NCBI GenBank assembly: GCA_000469685.2
Contig: LS997564.1
Location: 5,190,440 to 5,254,439 of the forward strand
Source: Haemonchus contortus
Taxonomy: Eukaryota; Nematoda; Chromadorea; Rhabditida; Trichostrongylidae
Reading direction: 5' to 3'
Length of the DNA stretch: 64,000 nucleotides
In this document: piece after piece, positions 30,006 through 40,847 of the stretch
How the letters are laid out: each line of letters starts with the position of its first letter
Position numbering within the stretch: the stretch's first letter is position 1
The notes under the pieces: model-generated
Told to the model about the DNA's origin: nothing
The model's database searches: none
Seen by the model: only the letters and a program-made list of their open reading frames with translations
Made by a program: the position numbers and the translations under genes

Positions 30006-30975
30006 GTTCCCACCCTAAGTTTTCTCCTACCCCTTCCCCCCCACGCTCGCGCACGCACGCTATATTCGGTTCCCCACCGATGGATGGCCTCTCATCCCGT
30101 CGATGTTCTCCAGCGTCCACAGAGGTTGACGAGAGGGTCTTGTGTACCGGTAGCCCCCCTCCGAACTGCTGTCTCATTCTCCCAGTGTAATCAATGACGA
30201 CCCACTGATGGAATGCACTCCGCCGGCTGCACCCCCGAAGCAACGGCTCTGGAAGGGAGCACGCCGCATCTTCGCCGCAATCTGGCTCTGTAAAAAGCGG
30301 ATGAGATCGGTTTTGTGTCTATCATGGTCATGTAGGTCATTCGATGTCGATTTGTATTGGATCTGGAAGACCACGAACGCTAGATGTCGACTTCTCAAAC
30401 TACCGAGAAGGAGAATAGATCGGGATTTTTAGCTCAGACCTTCTACATAACTTTCTGAGGGCTCATTATAATCAATGGCAAAATCTGGACTGTCTAGACG
30501 GCCAATAGTGGTTGCATACCGGTCGAGATCGTCCAATTCGAAGTTTGGTATGACAGCCATTGCGTTGACTGCTTGCTCAGACTTCATGATTTCACAGAGA
30601 TTCATGCTGCCGATTTGCTCTCAGTCAGCTTTCCAGTGTCTGACCTTTCAGGCGCTTCGCCTAAGCGTCCGGGACACCACGTCAATCAGATTTCAAGTGC
30701 AACGTCTGCTTCTGGACGATTGAGTTCTTCGAGAATTCATGAGTAGTTACGCGGAACATCGATGAGGTCGTGAGTTGCTTCGTTTTCGTCTCCATTTCTT
30801 CAGCAATGTAGTCATTGTGTATCATTGCCATTACGATTACTTATCGAATAACCCACTCACAAAATACATGCTCGCTACCGGTTTCGTTTTTCTAGTGAGC
30901 CGAGTTTTTGGAAAATATTCATTAATGCTTAAAACAAACAGCAGAAAACGCGCTAACATAACTGGATTAGATTTT
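30006..30975 (+). repeat. ~1-kb dispersed repeat family, copy B
   Basis: It matches copy C (inverted at 33.6-34.5 kb) over nearly its whole length, from CCCACCCTAAGTTTTC through GATGTTCTCCAGCGTCCACA, GGAAGGGAGCACGCCGCATC and TGGTTGCATACCGGTCGAGA to about 30,975. Copy B carries an extra stretch with ACGCTCGCGCACGCACGC near 30,040. It lies in inverted orientation 2.6 kb from copy C. Confidence 0.85.
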
Positions 30976-32479
30976 TGCGTTAAATCTCAACAAATTAGAT
31001 TCAAACTCAACCGCTACCACCTACTTCGACAACTGGAACGAAGGGATTAGTGCGAAAACCAGGGATACCGTTCAGTTAATCTCCGCGAGTAAATGTTATT
31101 GTAATATTGCTCTTATTTCATAGAGACGATTGAGGGAAGGAGGAAAGAACTGGGACAAACAGGCTTTTCTCGTAGAAAGGCATAATAAATTCAAAGGTTA
31201 ACACCCCGTTTCGTAGCGATAGCGGATTGGAGCTCGAAGTTTTTTGAAAGCAATGAACATGATCATACTGCGCCAAGAGGAGTTTATTATGATTCCACTG
31301 GAAGGCCGCCCTCCACACCATAGTTTACGATGTGCGCAGTAGCAGATGCTTGCAACCAGTCAAAAGTGGCTCGGCCCATAAAAGAAGGGGACCATTTTGA
31401 ACACCGATTAAACAACGATTTCAAGCAAAAAGGTACTCGGGGCGATCAGGAGAAAGATAGAAAAGCCAGGGCAATGAACACAAAGCATTAAAGGTCAATT
31501 AAAGCCAGAATCCTAGGAAAAATTCGATCAGGTAACCATGAGATTGAAGACGACCCCTTCAAGGTGGGCTATATTGCCCCGAGACAAAGAACACGCTACC
31601 TCTAAGGCGACAGGGTCGATGTGAGCTCGTTCTTGTTAATATTCTAGGCTCGCCCGCGGGTAATCCATACTCCAGGGTCCGAAAGGGTTGATATTAGATC
31701 GAAGAAGCTATAGCTACGTGAGAAAACCATCTTCAAAATATTTTACACGCTTGAAGCTACTCTAAAAGGGGAGTTTGCATTTGATACTGCTAATTCTTAT
31801 TTGTCGAAGGCTCTGCTCCTGCTGGCCCATGTAGGGTGACTATGCGCTCCACGCTAATTTTATCTTCTCTATGTTCACATTTTAGGTCTCTCTATCATGT
31901 CGATTCTCGAGATGAAAAAGCTGAACACCCAGCTCTCAATCGCAAGTAAGAATAGGTGAGACAGATATGTTTTCTAGGAGTTGCCTGCTCTGACGCCACT
32001 ATGGACTCGTTGTCCCTGCTAGACGTAATCCAACTCGAATCGGGTCTATTCCGATTATCGTTTGATTACCCCAAGCTTGGAACCTCCGACCTCCCGTTGT
32101 TGTCTTCACGTTCACATCCCCAGCAATAACGGCTAAATCGTAATTTCCCGGGCTGTCTTTTACTTCCATCGTTTGAGTATGATGATAATTCATGATTCGA
32201 GCACGCCTCCACAAAGCGAACATCGACTACCACGAACACTTACAATGGAACCTTACCCGCTTCCGCGAAATCTCCTCCCTGTCGCCGTCATAATCGTACC
32301 TCATCAGATTTTTAAAGTACTGATCTGGCTACTACTACAGCAGATATCGACGTTCGTCCAAACAGCTCCTTCCTTCATATAGCCTATGGAGACATGAACT
32401 AAATTCAACAGTCCGTCATGAACCGCCAATGAACGATAATCATGGTGACGCCAGCACTCCTTTCGTTCGTCACGTTCCG
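30976..32479. other. Intergenic; weak endonuclease-like fragment
   Basis: At 31,999-32,223 the minus strand contains VIAGDVNVKTTTG, faintly like the GDFNA motif of AP-type endonucleases in LINEs, but it is opposite in orientation to the LINE relic at 32.5 kb. I do not call it. Confidence 0.35.
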
Positions 32480-32790
32480 AAAAAAACAGGCCTAGGTGCT
32501 AATCGTGGTGTGGACCAGTCTGTAAAAGACGGAATAAACGCGACATGGGTGAAGTGGAGGGTGTCCCATGTAATCCTCTGCGATCAGTAGCGCACTAGGA
32601 CGCCTGAGGTAAAGGCAAGCAGGACAGTAGGGAGGTCCACAATGATCTACGGCAGAGAGTGCTGACCCATAAGTGGTAATCGTGAAGGGCAACTGTCACT
32701 CCGCTCAAGTGAGGATGCTCAGATTGACTAGTGGATCGACGCGACTGGACCGGATTAAAAACGAAGACGTCAGAGCAAAGCGTTCATGGG
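32480..32790 (+). pseudogene. LINE (RTE-type) reverse transcriptase C-terminal relic
   Basis: In shifting frames the plus strand reads INATWVKWR (about 32,534), ILCDQ, MIYGREC (32,642) and RMLRLTSGSTRLDRIKNEDV (about 32,711). This order (NAAWxKWR, LCD, LYGSECW, MLRW, TRLDRIRNED) is the conserved tail of RTE-type and related non-LTR polymerases. In-frame stops and at least one frameshift show it is dead. The catalytic FADD region is absent. Confidence 0.7.
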
Positions 32791-32949
32791 AATAGCTCCT
32801 GTCTAGATGAAGACGAGAGAACAACGTCTACGATAGTACGAAGTAGTGTCAGTGAATACTGTAGATAGGAGGAAGAACGACTAACAACAATGGCGGACCC
32901 TGCGACGGTACGGGATGAAGGCTAAGCAGGGGAATTTTTAGTGGCTTTC

Positions 32950-33475
32950 AAAAAATCCAATTGTTCTTTGTATTCGTTCAGAGTGGACAACGTTCTCAGT
33001 TTCTACTGCGACGACGATGCCACCAAGGGAGAGCAGACGTTGCAACCGTCTCCAATCCATCAGCAGTACTTCAAGGAACATCTTCCATCGATTGAGCACT
33101 TTGCCTATTGATTATTTTGACGACCGGAATTGCCAGAACAAACTCTCTATCTTAAGAACGGGCAGATTAAAAACTTTCTCGTTACGGCTACGACAGCTCA
33201 ATGAGCCCATTTGAAGATATCAAGTAACTAGAACTAGGATGTCGCCAATCCTTCCGTTCTGGTCACTTCCGGGAACCCAACTGTTCCTTGTATTCGTTCC
33301 ATTTAAACAAGGTTCTCCGACGCTGCCGCGACGATGATACTGCCGAAGAAGAGTCGACTTTAGAACTGGCCCATTCTATCCGCAGCACGCCCGTGCACCT
33401 CGACTATTGATTGTTTATATGATTCAAACTGCCCGAACAACTCTTTCATCTCAAGAACAGACATGATAAGGAGGA
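32950..33475 (+). repeat. Diverged tandem duplication, about 320-bp period
   Basis: CCAATTGTTCTTTGTATTCG (32,958) and CAACTGTTCCTTGTATTCG (33,279) each lead through GCGACGA(C)GATG and TATTGATT to TCAAGAACRGRCA. About 70-75% similar by eye. Not recognised. Confidence 0.6.
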
Positions 33476-33599
33476 ACTTTGAGCAATGTTAGCAAGACCC
33501 CTGCTGTCTGTTGTAAATTACATGACTATTGTTAGCGCGAATCCCACCAAACAGTTAGAAATTTGTAATTTTTCTTCAGCTACTGTATAGAATTATTAA

Positions 33600-34540
33600 T
33601 GAATAGTTTCCAAAAACTCAGCTCACTAGAAAAGCAAAATCAGTGGCGAATAGATATTCTTTGAATGGATTATTCGATGAAAAATCGTAAGGTAACAATT
33701 AACAATGACGACATAAAATGAAGAAATGGAGACGAAAACGAAGCAACTCACGACTCAATCGAATTCCGCGTAGTTACTCATGAATTCTTGAAGAGCTCAA
33801 TCGTCCAGAAGCAGACGTTGCCGTTGAAAACCGATTGACGTGGTGTCCCGGACGCTTAGGCGAAGCGTCTGAGAGATCAGACACTGGAAAGTTGACTGAG
33901 AGCAAATCGGCAGCATGAATCTCTGTGAAATCGTGAAGTCTGAACAAGCAGTCAACGCAATGGCTGTCATACCAAACTTCGAATTGGACGATCTCGACCG
34001 GTATGCAACCACTATTGGCCGTCTAGACAGTCCAGATTTTGCCATTGATTATAATGAAACCTCAGAAAAGTTATGTAGAAGGTCTGAGCTAAAAATCCCG
34101 ATCTATTCTCCTTCTCGGTAGTTTGAGAAGTCGACATCTAGCGTTCGTGGTCTTCCAGATCCAATACAAATCGACATCGAATGACCTACATGACCATGAT
34201 AGACACAAAACCGATCTCAACCGCTTTTCACAGAGCCAGATTACGGCGAAGATGCGGCGTGCTCCCTTCCAGAGCCGTTGCTTCGGGGATGCAGCCGGCG
34301 GAGTGCATTCCATCAGTGGGTCGTCATTGATTACACTGGGAGAATGAGACCGCAGTTCGGAGGGGGGCTACCGGCACACAGGACCCTCTCGTCAACCTCT
34401 GTGGACGCTGGAGAACATCGACGAGTCGAGAGGCCATCGGTGGGGAACAATGCGCAGGGATTCTTCGCGAAAGGGTCGAATTCTTCAGAAGGACACGCCT
34501 TCTGTACCATTAGGGAAAACTTAGGGTGGGATATCGAAGT
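33600..34540 (-). repeat. ~1-kb dispersed repeat family, copy C
   Basis: It is the reverse complement of copy B. A frame at 33,915-34,121 (+) opens MNLCEIVKSEQAVNAMAV and is recognisable in copies A and B on the same repeat strand, but differences between copies fall at all codon positions, so I see no sign of selection for protein. Confidence 0.85.
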
Positions 34541-35985
34541 GACTGATAAAATATGGACGCTCAAGAGATGGTGGGTAAAAATAAGAGACTACCCCAGACC
34601 CCCCCCCCCCCCCCTTCCCCACCCTCCCGCCCTTTTTTTGTGCGAAATTGTGAGGAACTATTGGCTATTCCTTAGTCCCGTTGCCCATGACTTTAATTAC
34701 GCGGAATACTATCGTAATCTAAAAAATGAAAATATTGCCACCCTCAAGAAAAAGCGCTAGCTCATTTTAGAGCGAAACAAAAATATTCACGAAATTTTGA
34801 TAATTTTTAAAGACCTTGGATAAATAAAGAATGTAATTGGAAGCCAAAATCACGCCAGAGTCAGTAAGTATGCAGATGTAAGCAAATTCCCTGCTTCAAT
34901 TTTGATTACCTAAACACATGTGCGTTCAACCGATAAACGCAGTGCCCCATGGTATCAGCTGTGATGCAAAAAGATTTGATGGAGAAAATTTGTCCCCGAA
35001 ATGATACATTTTTTACACTTTTTGATACAACTTCTTTTGCCTACGACAGCCAAAAACCATCCGAAAAATTGATGGGTATAAGTTGAGAATAAAGAATATT
35101 TCTAGAGAGAATTGAAAACGTTCCCTTGAATACAACTGGATGAGTAGTGGTCACGATAGCGATTCCGCGTAATTGGACCCCTATTGATGGATAACAAGTT
35201 TTAGGCTTAGTGATGACTACGTAAACAGCCCCGATTGATTTATAAGCAGCAAGACCCAATAGGTAACAGAACCAAAAATGATATCTAAAACACCCCCCCC
35301 CCCCCCTCTCCCCCCATTACGTGTTACCAACCAAAAGGTTACTATGACCCCACCCCTGGTATGTACTATCAATCAAGAACACTAAGAATCGTAAGGTAAC
35401 GGAACCCTCCTAGCATCCCTCCCTAACCTCTCTCCTCCCCCTACCCTACCCCCCCCCCTCCCCTCCCCTCCCCTCTCCCCCACCCTCATGGCTGCCATCC
35501 CAGAGCGTCCAACTCTACCAGTCACCCCAGTACACAACAAAAAAATACACAACAAAGAAAAATGCCGTCCATCGTCCGACGCTGGGTAACCGAGGCTTCG
35601 AGGCACTACCTGAAAAAGTGGACGAGTTATTCTAGAGTTTCATGCATGGTTAATAGGTTTAAAAGCATACCTTTCCTTTGAGCCTTCTTCTTCTACAAGT
35701 TGGAATTCGCCGCCGTTGAACAGCCGCCCATTACCAGCTTCTAACGACATAACTGGTGCTTCACGTGTATGCCGGAGGAGGAACCACGACCATTGCCATT
35801 TATTGTGTAGCAGTTCACTGAAAGGGTGAAAGTTACCAAATTGATAAAGACAAATTTGTGATCAGCTAGAGGTATGAATGTATTCAGTAATGAGAACTCT
35901 TCCACGGAATGAGAGGTTATTTCTGTGTAGCATGCTCAAGGGGCTTCGGAAAACAACAAACATTATTATTGATTATTTATTGATT
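34541..35985. other. Intergenic with poly-C and CT tracts
   Basis: Long C runs lie at about 34,599-34,613 and 35,290-35,305, and a CCCCT-rich stretch at 35,430-35,490. No gene supported. Confidence 0.6.
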
Positions 35986-35989
35986 ACTT

Positions 35990-36565
35990 AAAAACCCTCG
36001 ACAAAATAGGTTGAAATGATGGTAATCATGGCCATGCGCAAAAACTATCGCATTAGAAATGCTCACCACCTAATAAGGAAACGACTCTATTTATTGAACT
36101 TGCAATCACTTTATCGCATTAATCGATGATTGGGAGCGATCGATGGTCACGAGCGGCTAGAATTTAGTCATGGCGCTCAAGGAACCGGGGTTATTTATTG
36201 TGAGCATAACAAAACCAATGCGATTAATTTCAAACTGGGATCCAATATAGAGACTGAGAAATTGGAAGTAAATCGGGCTATTAGGAAAGTACGACAAACA
36301 AAACTAATCATCGCCATGCCCACAAACTAACAGATCAGGAATGCCCTCCGCCTAACAGAGGAAAGGAGCGTTTTAAGGGACATCATAAAAAAAGCAGTTT
36401 TTATAGAAGGACAACCGTAAAATTGGGGTATTTACTGTGCAGTGAGCATAACAAAATCAATGCGATTAATTTCAAACTAATCTACAGACTGAGAAATTGG
36501 AAGTAACTATCAGGAAAGAGTGACAAACAATTAAACTAATTATGAAAAAAGAGAAAAATAAAATA
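35990..36565 (+). repeat. Degenerate tandem repeat, 2-3 copies
   Basis: Segments from about 36,186 and 36,424 share TTATTGTGAGCATAACAAAA-like, CAATGCGATTAATTTCAAAC and AGACTGAGAAATTGGAAGTA. An older partial copy near 36,020 shares GGCCATGC.CA and the CACC..CTAA block. Confidence 0.6.
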
Positions 36566-37739
36566 CCGCATGAAATAGCTAAGAGGTGAGTTCGGAAAGA
36601 CACCAAACTAAAAGCACTGCATGTCAACAGTATAAAGCAAATATAGAATATCAAAACAAAAAGCAGAAGCCGATGCTAGGCTATAAGGAAGTGAAGAAGA
36701 GAGTACGAATGCGATACGAGCAAAGAAAATCAAATTGCGAAGCGAATCATTCGGTTAGACGAGAATGGGAACCATATACGATCAGGGATGCCCCAATATT
36801 TCATGCATATAATTATGCTAGACACATGAAAAAATCTGAAATTATACTGGGTTCTAGCTTAAGAAAAAATTGGACAAGATATGAGAAAAATAACATGATT
36901 GTGCGAGCATGTACCTGAATAATAGAGCTGTTCACAAAGATTGAGCCGCGCTAGAACCTCTGGCACAGCGACGATGCGTAAGGTTTCAATACGAACAACT
37001 GTGAAAGGAACTGAAGTCGACCATAGTAGGTCTCAAATGGTACACGGAAATCTCATTTTATGCGAGGTGCGACATGAATGAGCCGAACTACTCCGACCCG
37101 ACCGAAGCAGAAACAGGAAGGAATAGCAGGACGTCAGAAAAAGGTGGATCTTGATGTCCACGTATGCCGACGTTGACTCCTCCGTGACATCGTAATGAAT
37201 TTATTCCCTACGGCTTCCAGGGAACGTGATCTTGAACGATTCCTAGGACGGCATGTGGGCTCCTCACCTCCTCAGTGATGGTGTTGTACTGCTGATCTGT
37301 CGTGTTCGCCATCTTCATCGTCGATTTCTTCGATTCCTTCCACTTGAATACGTTTCCGAGGCTCGTTCTACCGTTCTCGATTAACACCACCAGGACTAAA
37401 TGATCTCTACAATTGGTATACTAGTTAGGCCTGACCACGCAGAGCTGCTTCAGCTCTTCAGCTACAATGTCGCGTGCGCACCATAGGATGTGACTGCCCA
37501 ACCGCACAAGTTGGTTATAACTTCCGGATTTTGCTTGCTCCAACGGCTAGACGACATCTTGCACATGCTTGGAGAGCGTAGGATGAATCCACTTTTGGTA
37601 TGAAATGGATGCGCCTTTTGTCCATGGATTGAGCAACCACAAGACGAAAACGATCTTCAGTTGATAATAAAATGTAAACCCAAATGGGATGAAAATATCG
37701 GCTAGCGCTTCTATAATATCAAAGTGTGCATTACAAAAA
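36566..37739. other. Intergenic; unassigned A-rich frame
   Basis: A lysine/arginine-rich frame at 36,586-36,918 (+) simply reflects A-rich sequence. No gene supported. Confidence 0.45.
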
Positions 37740-37747
37740 CAATCCAA

Positions 37748-38187
37748 GGTGCTAAGTGGGTTGGGGGGGACCACGCGGCGCGGCTGCGGCGCGGCGCACT
37801 GCGCTCTCCAAGCCCGAAACGGTGTCTGGAGATGTTTCATAGTTTTTTATGTTGTAACTGTGTATTTTTCACCTATTTCAGGAAGGGGGGGGGGCTCCGG
37901 GGTGGGTGAGCCAATTGGACGTTTAACTTTTATCTCAACTCAGCTTCTTGCACGAGACAACTATCTCACCCACCCCCGGAGCCCCTCCCCTGCTTAAAAA
38001 TAGGTTTTGTCGGCTCAGAAGAAGTGTATCCATTATCTGCAAGCATATTGTTTGTTCTGAATCGCGAAACACATGAGTACAACCTTACCATTCCTTCCCA
38101 GACTCAGGTCCAGTACTGTCTTGCTGGAGAGCGCAGGGTGCCGCGCCGCAGCCGCGCCGCGTGGTCCCCCCCAACCCACTTAGCACC
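37748..38187. mobile_element. 440-bp MITE with ~59-bp TIRs and 8-bp target duplication
   Basis: The left end GGTGCTAAGTGGGTTGGG, followed by GACCACGCGGCGCGGCTGCG and CTGCGCTCTCCA, is inverted at the right end with two or three mismatches. The direct repeat CAATCCAA flanks both sides (37,740-37,747 and 38,188-38,195). It is noncoding and its termini are very GC-rich. The 8-bp duplication and GG start fit Merlin-like elements; hAT is an alternative. Confidence 0.92.
37871..38005. repeat. Nested inverted repeat, 'gctccggggtgggtgag' family
   Basis: ACCTATTTCAGGAAGGGG and GGCTCCGGGGTGGGTGAG at 37,871-37,910 are inverted at 37,966-38,005 (CTCACCCACCCCCGGAGCCC, CTTAAAAATAGGT). The core matches the hairpin nested in the 28.24-kb MITE. 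Confidence 0.75.
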
Positions 38188-38195
38188 CAATCCAA

Positions 38196-39009
38196 TACAT
38201 CATCCATTTAACGCATTCTTCGATTATAACTCCAGTAAGCAGATACAATTTGCCTGCTGTCAATGTAATTGCCCGGAACAGTAATACCGACATATTGACG
38301 GAGCACTGCCATCAGGCCCAGGCCTTAGGCAACCTCGAACCTCAAGCTTGGGAGTTTAAACCCAATTTTATAGTTGTTCTTTTATGAAACCGGTTTTTTT
38401 TGTAATGCCCCTCAGGGCACAAGTACGCTCCTTCCCAGTTGATCCACAAACGACGCAATGCATACGACGAGTTATTTCAGGATCTAATGGAAGAGACGTG
38501 TATAACAATTAAGACAAGAAATCCTCTGACTTTTCACTCAATTAAGCCATCACCTAACAACATTTACTCGTCCACCAAGCACATATGCGGTGGCTGTCGA
38601 GAATTTCGAGAGTCATCGGATGAACGCGGTGCTATCAAAGAGATTTCCAAGTCAGAGGTAAGATGGAAAAGGAAGTGCAACCGCAATGGAAAAAAGAAGT
38701 AGACAGAACAAAAAAGATGACTGGGAATGGAACCAATTTGACCATAGCAAGGAAGTTTGAATATAAAGGATACTGACACCAAATAGCAAGAAAAGCTTCC
38801 ATTCGGATCAACAATAAGTATTAAAAGAAGACAAAGGGGCAAGATGGAATGTAGATGTCGGGCAAGATGGAATGTAGATGTCGGCTGAGGCGATTATTAT
38901 AAAGTAATGCAGGCAAAAGCAGATAGTTGCCGGGACCGATTTTCACCAGGAACAGTATAAGGAGGGTCATTTCATACAGCGAACAACAAAAAAAGCATTT
39001 AATCTTATA
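38196..39009. other. Intergenic with a short tandem duplication
   Basis: 38,837-38,882 holds two copies of a 23-bp unit, GGGCAAGATGGAATGTAGAT plus GTC. Nothing else recognised. Confidence 0.6.
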
Positions 39010-40320
39010 AAAATAAGAAAAAGGGCCTCACCTTGGCTTCTGGGCGACTGTCGGAGGGTCGCGTCGCAGACGACGTGGCCTATCTAAATGGACTTTCATA
39101 AGTTAATGGACAACAGAGGACGTTACACTATAGGTATACCTACCCTTGATCCGCGATTGGATCGCGCTCGGATAGGCTATTGTTTTGTCGCAGGATTTGA
39201 AAGAACTGCGATCTGAAATATGTTTGCTGACTCAGAAAAACAATATTACTATCAATTCGATCAATGAGAGTGAGATTGGCCTTACCCACGCTTCTGAGCG
39301 ACTATTCCTGGCCCGATCCCTTCACATTTGGTGGTGTCGATTGAATGGCCAATGGTCGGGCGGGGCATGGTAAACTATGGAAGCTATCTAAATCCACTGA
39401 TATAAGTGAGCTAATTCAACAGACAACCGTGTCCGCACAATAATCAACCCACCCTTGATCCCTTATAGGATCATCTTTGCCTGGATAGGTGTGCTGCTTT
39501 TCGCTGGAGCCGATAGGACAGAGCCCTGAAGAAGGTTGACTGACTCATTAAGATTTTCATGGGGAAAAACAAGACTATCAACCCTAAGTAAGTGGATTGG
39601 GCCTCACTTCAGCTCTTGCGTGACTGCTTCCATACCAGGTACTTCCACAGTAATTACAGCTGGTTGATGAGAAGCACTTCATCTAGTTGGGGTTGAGAAG
39701 ATTGTGGAGGGTTTCGCATCATGGACAATGAGGTCTACCTGAAACCGCTGATATGAGTAATAGATACAATAGGAATATACATTAGTTTATAACAAGTATG
39801 CCCACCCTTGATCCCTGATCGGATCGCTCTTTAACCGGGGTAGCTGACTCACGTCCACGGACCGATAGATCGGCTACCTGAATCAGTTTCAGTAACTCGT
39901 GCAGTAAGCTTTTCATTCCAACCAGAGTGGGTAAAATCGACCTTACCTTAGCTAGTGGGCGAATGCTCCATGAGCCATCAGCTTCTATTTTTCACACTTC
40001 TTTGTAACATGCAGTTAAATGAATATGACACACCTGTTGTCGATGATGTGATGCTGACGTGAAAGGTGAGCCTACCTAAATCAGCTACCATAAGTTAATA
40101 AACACAACAGATGACAATGAATGACGATGGGACCCACCCTTGATCCCCGATTGGATCGCGAATCTATAGGATAGGTAACGTCACGACGGTGTAGTGGCAG
40201 GACAGTGACCTGAATTGGGTTCAGTAACTCACAAAAGTCTCGACTTCTCCAGCTCTCCTCCCACTTCTTGTTAGTCTGCTTAGAGTTAGAGTGGGAATTG
40301 ATTTCTGTCAACGATTTATA
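39010..40320 (-). repeat. Tandem array of four ~335-bp units with conserved splice-like signals
   Basis: Each unit, read on the minus strand, holds block 'alpha' (TTCAG acceptor, 69-73 nt ending GGATCAAGG, then a GTGGGT or GTAGGT donor) and block 'beta' (a TTTAG or TTTCAG acceptor opening RTAG, in several units ending at GTRAGG). Alpha blocks: 40,138-40,209 (72 nt, open, DVTYPIDSRSNRGSR), 39,806-39,877 (72 nt, open), 39,453-39,525 (73 nt, stop near end), 39,144-39,212 (69 nt, stop). Beta blocks open in phase 0, as does the exit of the 72-nt alphas. This fits a duplicated exon pair, partly decayed; a chance satellite is the alternative. Confidence 0.6.
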
Positions 40321-40847
40321 GTTGGGAACGAAATTTCACTTTAGGAACACTACAGTACTTTCTACAGTAATGCACCACAAGGTCTTGGCTCCAATGCCTG
40401 AAAGTTAAGCGACGCACGTAGTCAAGCGATTGCGCGGCCCCGGCAGTTGGACACGGGAGCAGACTGTCGGAACGAGAAACCTTTGCTGATTTAGAAAAAC
40501 TCTCACCACTTCAATTTGGCAGCGATTCGGAGAGGTCCCGTTCTTCAGCTACACTCATCCAAAGGAAAAATGAGAAACTCGGCACCATAAAATGTACTGA
40601 ATGGTGACAACCATTGATGAGGACCGTGCTAGGCACAATTCAGAAAGAAATGACATGAATTCCTTCCCATTGCTGTTCTTCGATTGAAGTTCACCACCAG
40701 CTGAAATACCCGCATGTCAGAAGCAACACAAAAATTGAATTGGGACTAATATTATTGGGAGTTAGTGGCAAGAGGAAGTTACCACTGCTCCCAAGCGAAA
40801 ATCAATAGCTATCGTTCCCAATTAGTTCAAAGTAATAAGGATCGTAC
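40321..40847. other. Gap between the exon array and the unknown gene
   Basis: Probably intronic if the two belong together. A candidate exon at about 40,501-40,536 (-), ending at a GTGAGA donor, is open after the phase-2 exit of 40848-40925 but its acceptor is poor. Confidence 0.35.

Noticed and set aside
31999..32223. VIAGDVNVKTT as a LINE endonuclease motif
   Set aside because: Opposite strand to the LINE relic and lacking the other endonuclease motifs.
33915..34121. 68-codon frame in repeat copy C as a gene
   Set aside because: It lies in a repeat; copies differ at all codon positions and the other copies carry stops soon after.
40390..40470. GAAAGTTAAGCGACGC resembling part of 5S rRNA
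   Set aside because: Only a short match; flanking 5S stems and internal control regions are absent.
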